The notes below the pieces were generated by a model. The model had not been told where the DNA came from. It did no database searches and was given only the letters and a program-made list of their open reading frames with translations. From contig NZ_QQWI01000012.1 in assembly GCF_004125825.1 (NCBI RefSeq), positions 1-64,000 of the forward strand: 64,000 bases of DNA, in the 5' to 3' direction. The DNA comes from Fusibacter sp. A1 (GTDB taxonomy: Bacteria > Bacillota > Clostridia > Peptostreptococcales > Acidaminobacteraceae). Each line of letters opens with the position of its first letter. Positions within the stretch are counted from its first letter, which is position 1. Shown one piece after another: positions 35,458-44,674 of this stretch. Made by a program: the position numbers and the translations under genes.

Positions 35458-35540
35458 TGGCAAAAGTATCATTCCTGTGTTATATTAGTTCGAGATGCAA
35501 CACGCGGAATGTATATGCAACGCTGTGCATCTTTATGCAA
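35458..35540 (+). promoter_or_regulatory. carAB upstream region with ArgR-box-like palindromes
   Basis: An extended -10 (TGTTATATT, about 35478-35486) suggests a promoter. Downstream lie TGTATATGCA (about 35510-35519) and TGCATCTTTATGCA (about 35526-35539), which resemble half- and full ArgR boxes of Firmicutes. No PyrR attenuator or terminator is evident. Arginine control is an inference. Confidence 0.4.
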
Positions 35541-35642
35541 ACAATTGAATAGTTGGCTAAGGCCAAACGCTTCTTTCGGAACAAGAGGTTTTCGAATATT
35601 AACACTGCACGAGAGGCAGTGATATTGAAAGGAGAACGAAGC

Positions 35643-36722
35643 ATGAACGGTTATCTACTACTTGCGGACGGTACTATTTTTGAAGGTACACTTATTGGTG
35701 ATGTAAAAAACGCGATAGGTGAAGTTGTGTTCAATACAGGCATGACAGGCTATCAGGAAATTTTGACGGATCCCTCTTACTACAAGCAGATTGTTGTGAT
35801 GGGTTACCCCCTAATGGGAAACTACGGCATCAACAATCTCGACTTCCAATCGGACAAATCCTATGTTTCTGGATTTGTTGTCAGTCATTTATCAGAAGAT
35901 TATTCTAACCCCGAATCAGAAAAAAGCTTGGATGCTTATTTAAAAGAGCAAGGAGTATCGTGCCTAAGTGGTATCGATACACGCTCGCTTATACAAAAGA
36001 TCAGAACGAGCGGAGCAATCGCAGGTAAAATCATACTGGCGACAGACCTTTTGGAGTTCCATCTTGAAGATCTTAAAAACACACACTTTCATGCAATTGC
36101 ACACGAGGTTAGCTTAAGTGTGCCTACACAGGTTTCGACAGGATTCCCCAATGTGGCTGTCATTGATTTTGGTGTGAAAAGAGGCATCGTCGAAACGCTG
36201 ATAAAAAAAGGATGCGGGGTGACGGTTTTTCCTTCAAGAACGCTGCCTAGCGTGATCGAGGCGACGAACCCTGACATGGTGTTCTTGTCGAACGGTCCTG
36301 GGAACCCTGAGGACATGATGGAAGGCATCTACTGCGCCAAGTACTTTAGCGGCAAGTTACCGCTCTTTGGCATCTGTCTTGGACATCAGATCATCGCGCT
36401 TGCACACGGAGCCAAAACCGAAAAAATGAAGTTCGGCCATAGGGGCACAAACCATCCGGTAAAGGACCTGCTAAAGCAAAAGATCACGATCACCTCGCAA
36501 AATCATGGGTACCATATCATCCCAGAGACGCTGCCGAAGAACTTTATGAGAACGCATACAAACCTTAATGACGAAACCATTGAAGGAATAAAGCACCTAT
36601 CCGCCCCGATTGCCAGTGTCCAGTATCATCCAGAAGCCTATCCGGGACCAACGGATGCGAGTTACTTCTTTGATGACATCTTGAAAACGGCAGTGGAATA
36701 CATGGAGGCCAAAGCATGTTAA
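35643..36722 (+). CDS. carA: Carbamoyl-phosphate synthase, small (glutamine amidotransferase) subunit
   Basis: It supplies ammonia from glutamine for carbamoyl phosphate, used in arginine and pyrimidine synthesis. Class I glutaminase motifs are visible: the nucleophile Cys in LFGICLGHQIIA and the His-Glu pair in SVQYHPEAYPGP. The 359-residue length is standard. The ATG at 35643 follows AAAGGAG; the open frame extends upstream without a site. The end overlaps the carB start by seven bases, so the two subunits are translated together. Confidence 0.96.
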   Translation: MNGYLLLADGTIFEGTLIGDVKNAIGEVVFNTGMTGYQEILTDPSYYKQIVVMGYPLMGNYGINNLDFQSDKSYVSGFVVSHLSEDYSNPESEKSLDAYLKEQGVSCLSGIDTRSLIQKIRTSGAIAGKIILATDLLEFHLEDLKNTHFHAIAHEVSLSVPTQVSTGFPNVAVIDFGVKRGIVETLIKKGCGVTVFPSRTLPSVIEATNPDMVFLSNGPGNPEDMMEGIYCAKYFSGKLPLFGICLGHQIIALAHGAKTEKMKFGHRGTNHPVKDLLKQKITITSQNHGYHIIPETLPKNFMRTHTNLNDETIEGIKHLSAPIASVQYHPEAYPGPTDASYFFDDILKTAVEYMEAKAC

Positions 36723-39700
36723 AAGTCTTTGTAATAGGATCAGGTCCCATCGTCATAGGTCAGGCAGCAGAATTCGATTATTCGGGCACACAAGCGATAA
36801 AGGCACTCAACGAACACGGACATAAAGTCATTCTACTCAACAACAATCCTGCGACGATCATGACGGACCTTGACTTGGTGGATACGCTATATTCAGAGCC
36901 CATGACTGTCGAGTCATGCATAGAAATCATTGAAGCAGAAGCCCCGGACGCCATCGTGCTTGGCATGGGGGGACAGACCTCGCTCAACTTAGGCATCAAG
37001 CTTTACGATGCGGGGATCCTTGAAAAACACAAGATCAAAATACTGGGAACACATCCCGAGGATATAAAAAGAGCTGAAGACCGTGAGATCTTCAGGGATG
37101 AGATGCTAGTGATTGACGAACCGGTGATCACCAGCCATTCTGTGACAACACTAGAGGATGCGCTTGTTGCCGCTGAAAAGATCGGTTACCCGATCATCGT
37201 AAGACCCGCCTTCACTTTAGGCGGATTCGGCGGGGGCATCTGCGACAATCCAGAAGAACTTAAAGTCATCGCCTATGAAGGACTTAAAAAAAGCCCTGTC
37301 GGACAGGTGCTGATTGAAAAGTCGGTTTACGGATGGAAAGAAATCGAATATGAAATGATGCGTGACCAGTTTGGAAACACGATCGCTGTATGCAACATGG
37401 AGAACATGGATCCTGTCGGTATTCATACAGGCGACAGTATCGTCGTGGCGCCTTCGCAGACGCTCAATGACAGACAGTATCAGATGCTGCGTCAATCGGC
37501 CATTCAGATCGTGAACCACCTGAATATCATTGGTGGATGCAACGTGCAGTACGCACTGTCTCCAACTGACAATCGTTACTACGTGATCGAAGTGAATCCG
37601 AGGGTGAGCCGTTCATCGGCTCTCGCATCAAAGGCGACCGGTTATGCGATTGCCAACATCGCAATGAAGATAGGCTTAGGCTTTGCGCTGGATGAGATCG
37701 AAAACCAAGTCACCATGAAGACAAAGGCGTGCCACGAACCAACGCTTGACTACTGTGTGGTTAAAATGCCCCGCTGGCCTTATGACAAGCTAAACAGCTC
37801 TAACACGAAGCTTGGGACAGTGATGCGTGCCACAGGTGAAGTGATGGCCATAGGGACCACTTTTGAAGAGTCCCTGCTAAAGGCGATCAGATCGCTTGAT
37901 ATGACTCAGCACGACTTGTTCGACCTGTCGCAGTACAAACTTACCACAGAAGAACTGTTTAAAAAGTGCATCGACAAGGAGTTCGACAGGATCTTCGCGC
38001 TTGCCGAACTGATCAGAAGAAACACATCAGATGACGAAATTCATGAACGAACACATATCGATCTGTTTTTCATCAAAAGGCTAAAGCGCATCATCGAGCT
38101 TGAAAATCAGCTGAAGCAGGCAAAGAGCCTAGACGAGCTGAGCTCTGATCAGATCAAGCTAATCAAGCGACTTGGATTTTCGAACATGAGTATCGCAAAT
38201 ATCGGCGGCTGGCCCTTACAAGAGGTCGAAGCACGTATAGCGCTTGAAAAAATCGTACCGTCCTATCGAATGGTAGATACCTGCGGGGGTGAGTTCGAAG
38301 CCTACTCCAACTACCTGTACAGCACCTACCATGGTAAGAACGAGTCAGTTGTGAGCGATAAGAAAAAGATCATCGTCATCGGATCCGGTCCGATAAGAAT
38401 CGGCCAAGGAGTGGAGTTCGACTATAGTTCTGTTAAAGCGTTGCTTGCGATACGAAAACTCGGCTATGAGGCCATCATGATCAATAACAATCCAGAAACG
38501 GTGAGCACCGACTATGACTTGTCGGACAAGCTTTATTTTGAACCGCTAACCTTTGAAGATGTCAAAGCCATCATCGATTTGGAGAAGCCACATGGTGTGA
38601 TGCTGCAGTTTGGCGGCCAGACAGCCATCAAGCTTGCTAACAAATTAGAAGAAGCCGGTGTGAACCTGCTTGGACTTTCAACAGAAACGATCGATAAGGT
38701 CGAAGACAGGGCGCTGTTTTATGAGATGCTCGACACACTAGGTATTCCAAGAGCGGCAGGAGGCATCGCAATTAATGCTGAGATGGCAAAGGTATCGGCC
38801 AATAAAATGGGCTACCCTGTACTGCTTCGTCCAAGCTTTGTCATCGGCGGTCAGGATATGATGATCATCAGGGATGACCAAGCCCTAGAAGCCTATTTTG
38901 AAACGATGAAGACAAAATATCTAAAGCCTGAAATACTCGTCGACAAGTACCTCGAAGGTGTGGAGCTTGAGATAGATGCCTTGTCCGATGGGGTGAATGT
39001 GTTCATTCCGGGCATGATGGAGCATCTTGACCAGGCGGGAGTACATTCGGGGGACAGCATTACGCTTTATCCTGCCAACCTTACTAAAAAGCAGACCATC
39101 AAGCTATACGACTATATCGAGTCGATTTGCAGACACTTAAACTATAAGGGCATCATCAACTTCCAGTTTGTCAAATATACAAACGAGCTCTATGTGCTTG
39201 AAGTGAATCCTAGGGCGTCAAGAAGTGTGCCGTTTATCGCAAAAGTCACACGAACTCCTCTGATCTATTGGGCTGTGGGCTTATCACTCGGATCGCACTT
39301 AAACGAGCTGGGACTGACTTGCGGACTCATGGCGACCATGCCTTATGCCGCAGTGAAAGCGCCGGTGTTTTCAAATGAAAAGCTGATCGGTATCGATTCG
39401 ATACTTGGACCCAACATGCTCTCCACGGGCGAAAGCATGTTCATCGGTAAAACGATGACTGAAGCGCTCGATAAATTGCTTGTAGCGGACAGAATCGATC
39501 TGAAGTCGATCAGAATGCTGATGCATACGAGTCAAACGGATGATGCCAAGTATCAGGCGGCAGTCGTGTCAAAAGACTTTGAACACGATTCGGTCAAGGT
39601 GGGAAGCAATCACCTGACAAAAGAGGAGCTGCTGGACATCATTGAAAAGAACGACATCAACCTGATTGTCGAAACCAATGATTTTACCAGCGGTATCACT

Positions 39701-39850
39701 GAGACAGGTCAAGCGCTTAGACAGCTTGCAGTGGAAAGAGGCATACCCGTAGTGCTTAGTCCTGACAAGTTCAGCCTGATCATCAACCATCTTGAAAAAG
39801 GTGTGCAAAGCGTCAGCGCTTATGCACTTCATGCGAAGGCGATTTCCTAG
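36716..39850 (+). CDS. carB: Carbamoyl-phosphate synthase, large subunit
   Basis: The synthetase subunit makes carbamoyl phosphate from bicarbonate, ammonia and two ATP. It has the internal duplication of two ATP-grasp halves, beginning FVIGSGPIVIGQAAEFDYSG (first half) and IVIGSGPIRIGQGVEFDYS (second half, about residue 560), and a C-terminal MGS-like allosteric domain (about 940-1044). At 1044 residues it is slightly shorter than the usual ~1070, mostly at the C-terminal end. It overlaps carA. Confidence 0.96.
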   Translation: MLKVFVIGSGPIVIGQAAEFDYSGTQAIKALNEHGHKVILLNNNPATIMTDLDLVDTLYSEPMTVESCIEIIEAEAPDAIVLGMGGQTSLNLGIKLYDAGILEKHKIKILGTHPEDIKRAEDREIFRDEMLVIDEPVITSHSVTTLEDALVAAEKIGYPIIVRPAFTLGGFGGGICDNPEELKVIAYEGLKKSPVGQVLIEKSVYGWKEIEYEMMRDQFGNTIAVCNMENMDPVGIHTGDSIVVAPSQTLNDRQYQMLRQSAIQIVNHLNIIGGCNVQYALSPTDNRYYVIEVNPRVSRSSALASKATGYAIANIAMKIGLGFALDEIENQVTMKTKACHEPTLDYCVVKMPRWPYDKLNSSNTKLGTVMRATGEVMAIGTTFEESLLKAIRSLDMTQHDLFDLSQYKLTTEELFKKCIDKEFDRIFALAELIRRNTSDDEIHERTHIDLFFIKRLKRIIELENQLKQAKSLDELSSDQIKLIKRLGFSNMSIANIGGWPLQEVEARIALEKIVPSYRMVDTCGGEFEAYSNYLYSTYHGKNESVVSDKKKIIVIGSGPIRIGQGVEFDYSSVKALLAIRKLGYEAIMINNNPETVSTDYDLSDKLYFEPLTFEDVKAIIDLEKPHGVMLQFGGQTAIKLANKLEEAGVNLLGLSTETIDKVEDRALFYEMLDTLGIPRAAGGIAINAEMAKVSANKMGYPVLLRPSFVIGGQDMMIIRDDQALEAYFETMKTKYLKPEILVDKYLEGVELEIDALSDGVNVFIPGMMEHLDQAGVHSGDSITLYPANLTKKQTIKLYDYIESICRHLNYKGIINFQFVKYTNELYVLEVNPRASRSVPFIAKVTRTPLIYWAVGLSLGSHLNELGLTCGLMATMPYAAVKAPVFSNEKLIGIDSILGPNMLSTGESMFIGKTMTEALDKLLVADRIDLKSIRMLMHTSQTDDAKYQAAVVSKDFEHDSVKVGSNHLTKEELLDIIEKNDINLIVETNDFTSGITETGQALRQLAVERGIPVVLSPDKFSLIINHLEKGVQSVSAYALHAKAIS

Positions 39851-39914
39851 TTCTAAAATACTAGCAAGACAGGCAATTTATTTTAATACAGATAGTTAAT
39901 TTTTTATGCGAAAG

Positions 39915-39947
39915 GGGTTTGACAGTCAAACCCTTTAAGCGTATAAT
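39915..39947 (+). promoter_or_regulatory. Promoter and palindrome of the aromatic leader
   Basis: TTGACA (39919-39924), 17 bp, TATAAT (39942-39947). A palindrome GGGTTTGAC-A-GTCAAACCC (39915-39933) is centred on the -35 box, so an as yet unknown repressor may act here in addition to attenuation. Confidence 0.8.
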
Positions 39948-39987
39948 CAGTTTTAAATTACAAACCAGAACCTGTGAGGACAATACG

Positions 39988-40113
39988 ATGACTAACTTAA
40001 AACTCAGTATTGCAACTACATATTTCTTTTTCTTCTTTTACTTGGGCTTCTATTTTAGCGCAGGTTACTTTACATACAATCGAAGAAGAAATGGGTATCT
40101 CCAAATAGGTTAA
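39988..40113 (+). CDS. Aromatic leader peptide (41 residues, Phe/Tyr-rich)
   Basis: A short frame MTNLKLSIATTYFFFFFYLG..., in which residues 12-18 are Tyr-Phe5-Tyr and residues 21-30 hold five more Phe/Tyr. GAGGA precedes the ATG at 39988, which is preferred over an upstream frame opening because that lies in the promoter. The gene sits between a strong promoter and a terminator ahead of aroF-tyrA-pheA. This is what an attenuator sensing charged tRNA-Phe and tRNA-Tyr would look like. Role inferred; the peptide may have no other function. Confidence 0.87.
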   Translation: MTNLKLSIATTYFFFFFYLGFYFSAGYFTYNRRRNGYLQIG

Positions 40114-40135
40114 TCATAAGTGTAGTCAAACTTTA

Positions 40136-40175
40136 AGCTAAGCGGTGTATCCATAAGGATATGCCGCTTTTTTTA
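40136..40175 (+). promoter_or_regulatory. Attenuator terminator of the aromatic operon
   Basis: AGCGG-TATCC pairs with GGATA-CCGCT and is followed by T7, about 25 bp after the leader-peptide stop and ~30 bp ahead of aroF. Competing pairings with the leader region were not resolved by eye. Confidence 0.8.
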
Positions 40176-40201
40176 TTAGCTAAATCTAAGGAGGATTTAA
40201 A

Positions 40202-41206
40202 ATGCTTGTCAAAATGCAACCTATCAATGTAAAATCATTGAATATTTTCAAAGGTTTACTAGAACAAACGAAGATAAGTTTTGTCGAAATCAAAGACGGT
40301 CATAACACGATTTTTCAGATGGACCAGAAACACAGTGTTGAACTAGGTAAAAGCATGTACGCTCCTTTTATTAATAACATATTGCCGATTAGAAGCACCT
40401 ACCAACTGGTCAGCCGAGACTATAAGCATGCGGATACGATTGTAAGAATAAAAAACGTAAGCATAGGCGCAGGGAGTGCGACCATCATGGCTGGACCATG
40501 TGCCGTCGAGGATGAGGCGACGATGAGAAAAATCGCAAAAGAGCTGAAAAGAACCGGTGTCAAAATCTTAAGAGGTGGTGCATTTAAGCCCAGAACATCA
40601 CCCTACAGCTACCAGGGATTAGGAGTAGACGGACTGAAGCTACTTAGGGAAGTAGCGGATGATTATGGACTGGCCGCTGTTTCAGAAGTGCTGGATGTAA
40701 GGCATATGGATGAGGCTGAAAAGTACCTGGACTGTATCCAGATAGGAGCAAGAAGCATGCAGAACTTTGAACTGCTCAAGCGATGCGGCCAGTCAGATCT
40801 TCCTATTCTGCTTAAGAGGGGACCTTCGGCAACCATCGAGGAATTCCTTTTAGCGGCTGAATACATCTACGTGCATGGAAATTCTAAAATCATCCTATGC
40901 GAGAGGGGCATAAAGACCTTTGAACCGATGACAAGAAATACCTTTGACATCAATGCTGTGGCACTTTTAAAACAGCTGACCCACTTACCTGTGGTTGCAG
41001 ACCCCTCGCACGGAACCGGAATAAGGGCTGTTGTTCTTCCTGTAGCGCTTTCTGCCATTGCGGCGGGAGCAGACGGCTTATTGATTGAAGCGCATCATGA
41101 GCCGGACAGGGCGATCAGCGATGGAATGCAGACTATCGACATGAACCAGTTGAGAACTTTAGCTAAGAGAATGACGATCCTTGAGGAGGTACGAAATGTT
41201 ATTTAA
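40202..41206 (+). CDS. aroF: 3-deoxy-7-phosphoheptulonate (DAHP) synthase
   Basis: The first enzyme of the shikimate pathway: phosphoenolpyruvate plus erythrose 4-phosphate gives DAHP. It is the type I-beta form: an N-terminal ferredoxin-like regulatory domain (about residues 1-70) and a TIM barrel with MAGPCAVED, GGAFKPRTSPYSYQGLG, IQIGARSMQNFELL, LLKRGPSATIEE and VVADPSHGTG, which carry the PEP- and metal-binding residues. AAGGAGG precedes the ATG. The gene overlaps tyrA by 11 bases. Aromatic feedback control through the N-terminal domain is likely. Confidence 0.95.
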   Translation: MLVKMQPINVKSLNIFKGLLEQTKISFVEIKDGHNTIFQMDQKHSVELGKSMYAPFINNILPIRSTYQLVSRDYKHADTIVRIKNVSIGAGSATIMAGPCAVEDEATMRKIAKELKRTGVKILRGGAFKPRTSPYSYQGLGVDGLKLLREVADDYGLAAVSEVLDVRHMDEAEKYLDCIQIGARSMQNFELLKRCGQSDLPILLKRGPSATIEEFLLAAEYIYVHGNSKIILCERGIKTFEPMTRNTFDINAVALLKQLTHLPVVADPSHGTGIRAVVLPVALSAIAAGADGLLIEAHHEPDRAISDGMQTIDMNQLRTLAKRMTILEEVRNVI

Positions 41207-42269
41207 TCGGATTATGGTAATCGGAGCAGGACTGATCGGAGGATCCTACATACGGGCGATACTCAAACTTGATCCAAACCAGGATATCACGGTTGTAGAG
41301 CCTGACAGTCAAACGAGGGATATGCTTGTGTCGGATGGTTTGAAAAACGTATACGCGAGCATTTATGACGTGAGGGATCGATTTGACCTTATCATGCTCA
41401 CGACAAGAGAAGAGGTGACAGCCACTTATCTTGCTACGATGCCGACTGAGCTGATCGACGATAGAAGCATTGTCACTGATTTTTGCAGCACCAAACAGAG
41501 ACTGGCAAAAGTCGCAAAGAAGGCGATGATAGATAGCTGCTACATCGGAGCACACCCGATTTTCGGTGATGTCAGCACAGGATATGAAAACAGCCACAAG
41601 ACAGAAATTACAGGCACTACAATGGTTTTGATGAATAGCGGAAAGAACCATGCAGGTTTTGAAAAGTTGAAATCATTTATCGAAGCACTTGGTCAAACCG
41701 TAGTGTGCATGGATGAGCACGATCATGACGTTTATTATGCGAGTGTCAGCCACCTTACGCATTTAATGGCTTTTTTACAGGATGCGATGCTGACAAATAG
41801 AAACCAACTTTTGATGCCTCCTAGCTATAAGAGACAGTCGCATCTTGCCGCTGCCGACCGCATGTTGTGGTCTGAGGTGTTTTCGTTCAATCAGGACTCG
41901 TTGGTGCATCTTGTAGATAACATGATTTCACAACTGTCGCAGTTCAAGCAGGTGGCATCTAACGCCAAAGCAAGTGCGATCAACGATTGGCTCGAAAACT
42001 TGAACGAACGGGAGCAGCTTAGCATACTGAGACAGCAAATCGACACGATCGACAAGCATGTGGCTGAACTGCTTAAAAGCAGACTGACAGCCGCCAAGCA
42101 AATTGGCGGAATCAAGCAAAACCACAAGCTCGAAATCGTTCAATGCGCAAGGGAGCAAGAGGTTTACAACCGCGTGCAGTCTACGGTTGAGACAAGCCAA
42201 TTCGACAAGCACATACTTGGTATCTATTCGACGATCATTGAAAAAAGCAGACTAGTACAGGAGAGCTGA
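41196..42269 (+). CDS. tyrA: Prephenate dehydrogenase fused to C-terminal chorismate mutase
   Basis: The N-terminal ~265 residues are prephenate dehydrogenase (FNRIMVIGAGLIGGSYIRA, the NAD-binding Gly motif; GAHPIFGD with the catalytic-region His). The C-terminal ~90 residues (NEREQLSILRQQIDTIDKHVAELLKSRLTAAKQIGGIKQ) are an AroQ chorismate mutase. Order is dehydrogenase-mutase, the reverse of E. coli TyrA. No other chorismate mutase is seen in the operon, so this domain may feed both TyrA and PheA. GAGGAGG precedes the ATG at 41196; PheA starts two bases after its stop. Confidence 0.92.
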   Translation: MLFNRIMVIGAGLIGGSYIRAILKLDPNQDITVVEPDSQTRDMLVSDGLKNVYASIYDVRDRFDLIMLTTREEVTATYLATMPTELIDDRSIVTDFCSTKQRLAKVAKKAMIDSCYIGAHPIFGDVSTGYENSHKTEITGTTMVLMNSGKNHAGFEKLKSFIEALGQTVVCMDEHDHDVYYASVSHLTHLMAFLQDAMLTNRNQLLMPPSYKRQSHLAAADRMLWSEVFSFNQDSLVHLVDNMISQLSQFKQVASNAKASAINDWLENLNEREQLSILRQQIDTIDKHVAELLKSRLTAAKQIGGIKQNHKLEIVQCAREQEVYNRVQSTVETSQFDKHILGIYSTIIEKSRLVQES

Positions 42270-42270
42270 T

Positions 42271-43068
42271 ATGGAAGCCATACATTGTCTAGGGGGAGCG
42301 GGAACCTTTTCGCATCAGGCGGCGCTTGCTTATGCGCCGGATCGGATGCCGGTGTTCTCACCTAATCTTGAAGAGGTCATAAAAAGTGTAAGAAGAAGCG
42401 GGGCTTTCGGTATCGTACCACTGGAGAATTCAACTACAGGACTGATACGCCCTGTCATCGACTCGCTGCTGTTAGGTGACTGCCAGATTGTCGGTGATTA
42501 TAAGCTACAAATCGATCATATGCTGGTGAGTTTGAACTGCATGAGTGTAGAGGATATAGAAATGGTTTATGTGCAAAGGGAGGCGCACGACCAGTGCAAA
42601 TCCTTTTTAGCCCGGATGAAGGTACCGGTTATCCTGACAGATAGCACTGCGCTCGCACTTAAGTCGCTCAGTGACAATCCAGTCCTGTGTGCGGCGATAA
42701 CGACAGAGCACTGCTATAGGGGAGGCTCTTATAGGTTACTTGAAAAGAACATCCAAAACTATCAAGTCAACCAGACCCGGTTTGTCACAATTGCAAGGGG
42801 GAGGGCTGTGGAACTGACCCATGGCGTATGCATGCTGACCTTTGAACTTAATCACACCGTTGGAGCCCTTAGCAACTTACTGGCACCCCTTGCCCTTTTA
42901 AACGTGAATATCCTGGCGATCCACTCCAGACCGCACCCTTATAAATTAGGAGAGTATAGGTTTTACATCGAACTTGATATTCCAAATGGATCGGATGTGC
43001 AAGAAGTAGTGGGGGTTTTTGAAGAAAACTGCGTCGATACAAAAATTCTTGGATGCCTAAAAAAATAG
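42271..43068 (+). CDS. pheA: Prephenate dehydratase
   Basis: It converts prephenate to phenylpyruvate in phenylalanine synthesis. The 265-residue chain has the dehydratase domain (GGAGTFSHQAALAYAP; IVPLENSTTGLIRPVIDSL; NQTRFVTIARG) and an ACT domain from about residue 185 (VCMLTFELNHTVGALSNLLAPLALLNVNILAIHSRP), which binds phenylalanine for feedback control. It has no mutase domain, consistent with the mutase sitting on TyrA. Last gene of the operon. Confidence 0.93.
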   Translation: MEAIHCLGGAGTFSHQAALAYAPDRMPVFSPNLEEVIKSVRRSGAFGIVPLENSTTGLIRPVIDSLLLGDCQIVGDYKLQIDHMLVSLNCMSVEDIEMVYVQREAHDQCKSFLARMKVPVILTDSTALALKSLSDNPVLCAAITTEHCYRGGSYRLLEKNIQNYQVNQTRFVTIARGRAVELTHGVCMLTFELNHTVGALSNLLAPLALLNVNILAIHSRPHPYKLGEYRFYIELDIPNGSDVQEVVGVFEENCVDTKILGCLKK

Positions 43069-43153
43069 ATAGAGAGCGTTTTCATAAAATCAGTCTTCAT
43101 TTACGCCGTAGAATCATCTATAATAATAGTAATGAACAACATAGGAGATGAAT

Positions 43154-43903
43154 ATGAAGACTATTGAAGAAAAAATCGAGTTAACAGTCAAATGGCTACA
43201 GGACAAAGTGAACGACGCAAAATGTGACGGTTTGGTAGTTGGTTTGTCAGGCGGGATAGATTCATCGGTATGTGCGGCACTTATGAAAAAGGCTTTTCCA
43301 GAAACTTCGCTCGGCGTCATCCTACCGATCAAAAGCAGTCCAAACGATCGAAGTGATGCGCTCGCACTTGCTGATGCGATCGGCATAGAGCATATCCAAG
43401 TCGAACTATCTGAAGAGCATACTTCGATACTAGGTAAAATAACAGGGCAACTTGAGTATAAAGAGATCAATTCAAGGCTGACGGATGCCAACTTAAGAGC
43501 AAGACTCAGAATGAGTGCTATTTACACGGTTGCCAACCTCAAAAACTATTTGGTCATCGGAACCGACAATGCAGCTGAAGTCTATACAGGATACTTCACT
43601 AAATATGGTGATGGCGGTGTGGATATTCTTCCTATCGCAGGCCTTACAAAAAGAGAAGTTTACGAATGGGGTGAGGTTTTAGGAGTACCGGCATCGGTGC
43701 TTGAACGTGAACCGTCAGCTGGTTTATGGGAAGGTCAAACCGATGAAACCGAAATGGGTACGACCTATGACTATATCGACGCCCACCTGACAGGCAAGGA
43801 AATACCTGAAAAGGACAAGGAGATCATCGAAAGAATGCACATGCGTTCGGAACACAAAAGAAACATGCCACCGGCCTGCCCGAACTGGGATGCTCATAAC
43901 TAA
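43154..43903 (+). CDS. nadE: NAD synthetase, ammonia-dependent
   Basis: It makes NAD from deamido-NAD, ATP and ammonia. The PP-loop is GLSGGIDSSV, with GTDNAAEVYTGYFTKYGDGGVDILPIAGLTKREVY as the second family signature. At 249 residues it is the short, ammonia-using form without a glutaminase domain. The ATG at 43154 is six bases after GGAG; the earlier ATG at 43148 touches the site. Confidence 0.95.
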   Translation: MKTIEEKIELTVKWLQDKVNDAKCDGLVVGLSGGIDSSVCAALMKKAFPETSLGVILPIKSSPNDRSDALALADAIGIEHIQVELSEEHTSILGKITGQLEYKEINSRLTDANLRARLRMSAIYTVANLKNYLVIGTDNAAEVYTGYFTKYGDGGVDILPIAGLTKREVYEWGEVLGVPASVLEREPSAGLWEGQTDETEMGTTYDYIDAHLTGKEIPEKDKEIIERMHMRSEHKRNMPPACPNWDAHN

Positions 43904-43921
43904 ACATTCAAGGGGGCTTAA

Positions 43922-44578
43922 ATGATTTGGTTATCTGAAGTGGATGATAGACATATACAGCTGGTAGGAAAAGACCTGGTGGAAATCGGGCAGCTTACCA
44001 AGATGGAAGTAGACGTGGCCAAAGGTTTTATCGTATCGACATCTGTATATCATAAGTTTATGGAACGTAACAAAATCAGTGATGTTATCTTTGATGTGGT
44101 CCAGTCGCTTGAATCGGATCTCGCATCAAAAACGATCGCCTCTCACTTTTCAAATTCAAAGTATTCGACGGACGAAATAAACTCACTCATGACATTTTAT
44201 CAGAAGCTTGAGAAACCGGTGACTATTTGGGGTCAGATGATCGATGTAAGTACAGGTGACCCTGTTGAAACGGTGCAGCCGATCACGGTGACCGATATTG
44301 CCGACTTTCGAGTCTTTTCTGATACGGTCATAAAAACGTGGCAGAATATCTGGGGTATGGAACAGGTGAATGCAATCAGACATGACCGTGAATCCTATGA
44401 GGACCTGTCGGTTGTGTTGATGGTACAGGAGCAAAAAGGTTCAAAGGTACTTTCGAAGACAGAATCCTTCTCACCTGATTTTTTGAACTTGCCACCGACG
44501 ATGATTGTAGAAAACAAAGAAAGACCGACATTCAGTAACTTTATGCAATCACTATCCAAATTCTTTTTAGGTAGATAA
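43922..44578 (+). CDS. Protein of unknown function (218 residues)
   Basis: Starts MIWLSEVDDRHIQLVGKDLV after AAGGGGG. It is a soluble mixed alpha/beta protein with no signal peptide, membrane helix or motif that I recognise. It lies 18 bases after nadE and ends at a terminator, so it is probably co-transcribed with nadE. No function is proposed. Confidence 0.65.
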   Translation: MIWLSEVDDRHIQLVGKDLVEIGQLTKMEVDVAKGFIVSTSVYHKFMERNKISDVIFDVVQSLESDLASKTIASHFSNSKYSTDEINSLMTFYQKLEKPVTIWGQMIDVSTGDPVETVQPITVTDIADFRVFSDTVIKTWQNIWGMEQVNAIRHDRESYEDLSVVLMVQEQKGSKVLSKTESFSPDFLNLPPTMIVENKERPTFSNFMQSLSKFFLGR

Positions 44579-44589
44579 AACGAGCTTTA

Positions 44590-44622
44590 GGCCGGCGCTC
44601 TAACGAGTGGCGGTTTTTTTGT
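44590..44622 (+). terminator. Terminator after the nadE unit
   Basis: GCCGGCGCTC pairs with GAGTGGCGGT (one mismatch) and is followed by T7. Confidence 0.82.
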
Positions 44623-44674
44623 TGCTAAATCATATTACAAATGCTACCATGGATATAAATGGGAGGTGTGTTTT

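Noticed and set aside
35400-35643. PyrR-type attenuator or T-box ahead of carAB
   Set aside because: No terminator/antiterminator pair or T-box motif is seen; only ArgR-like palindromes.
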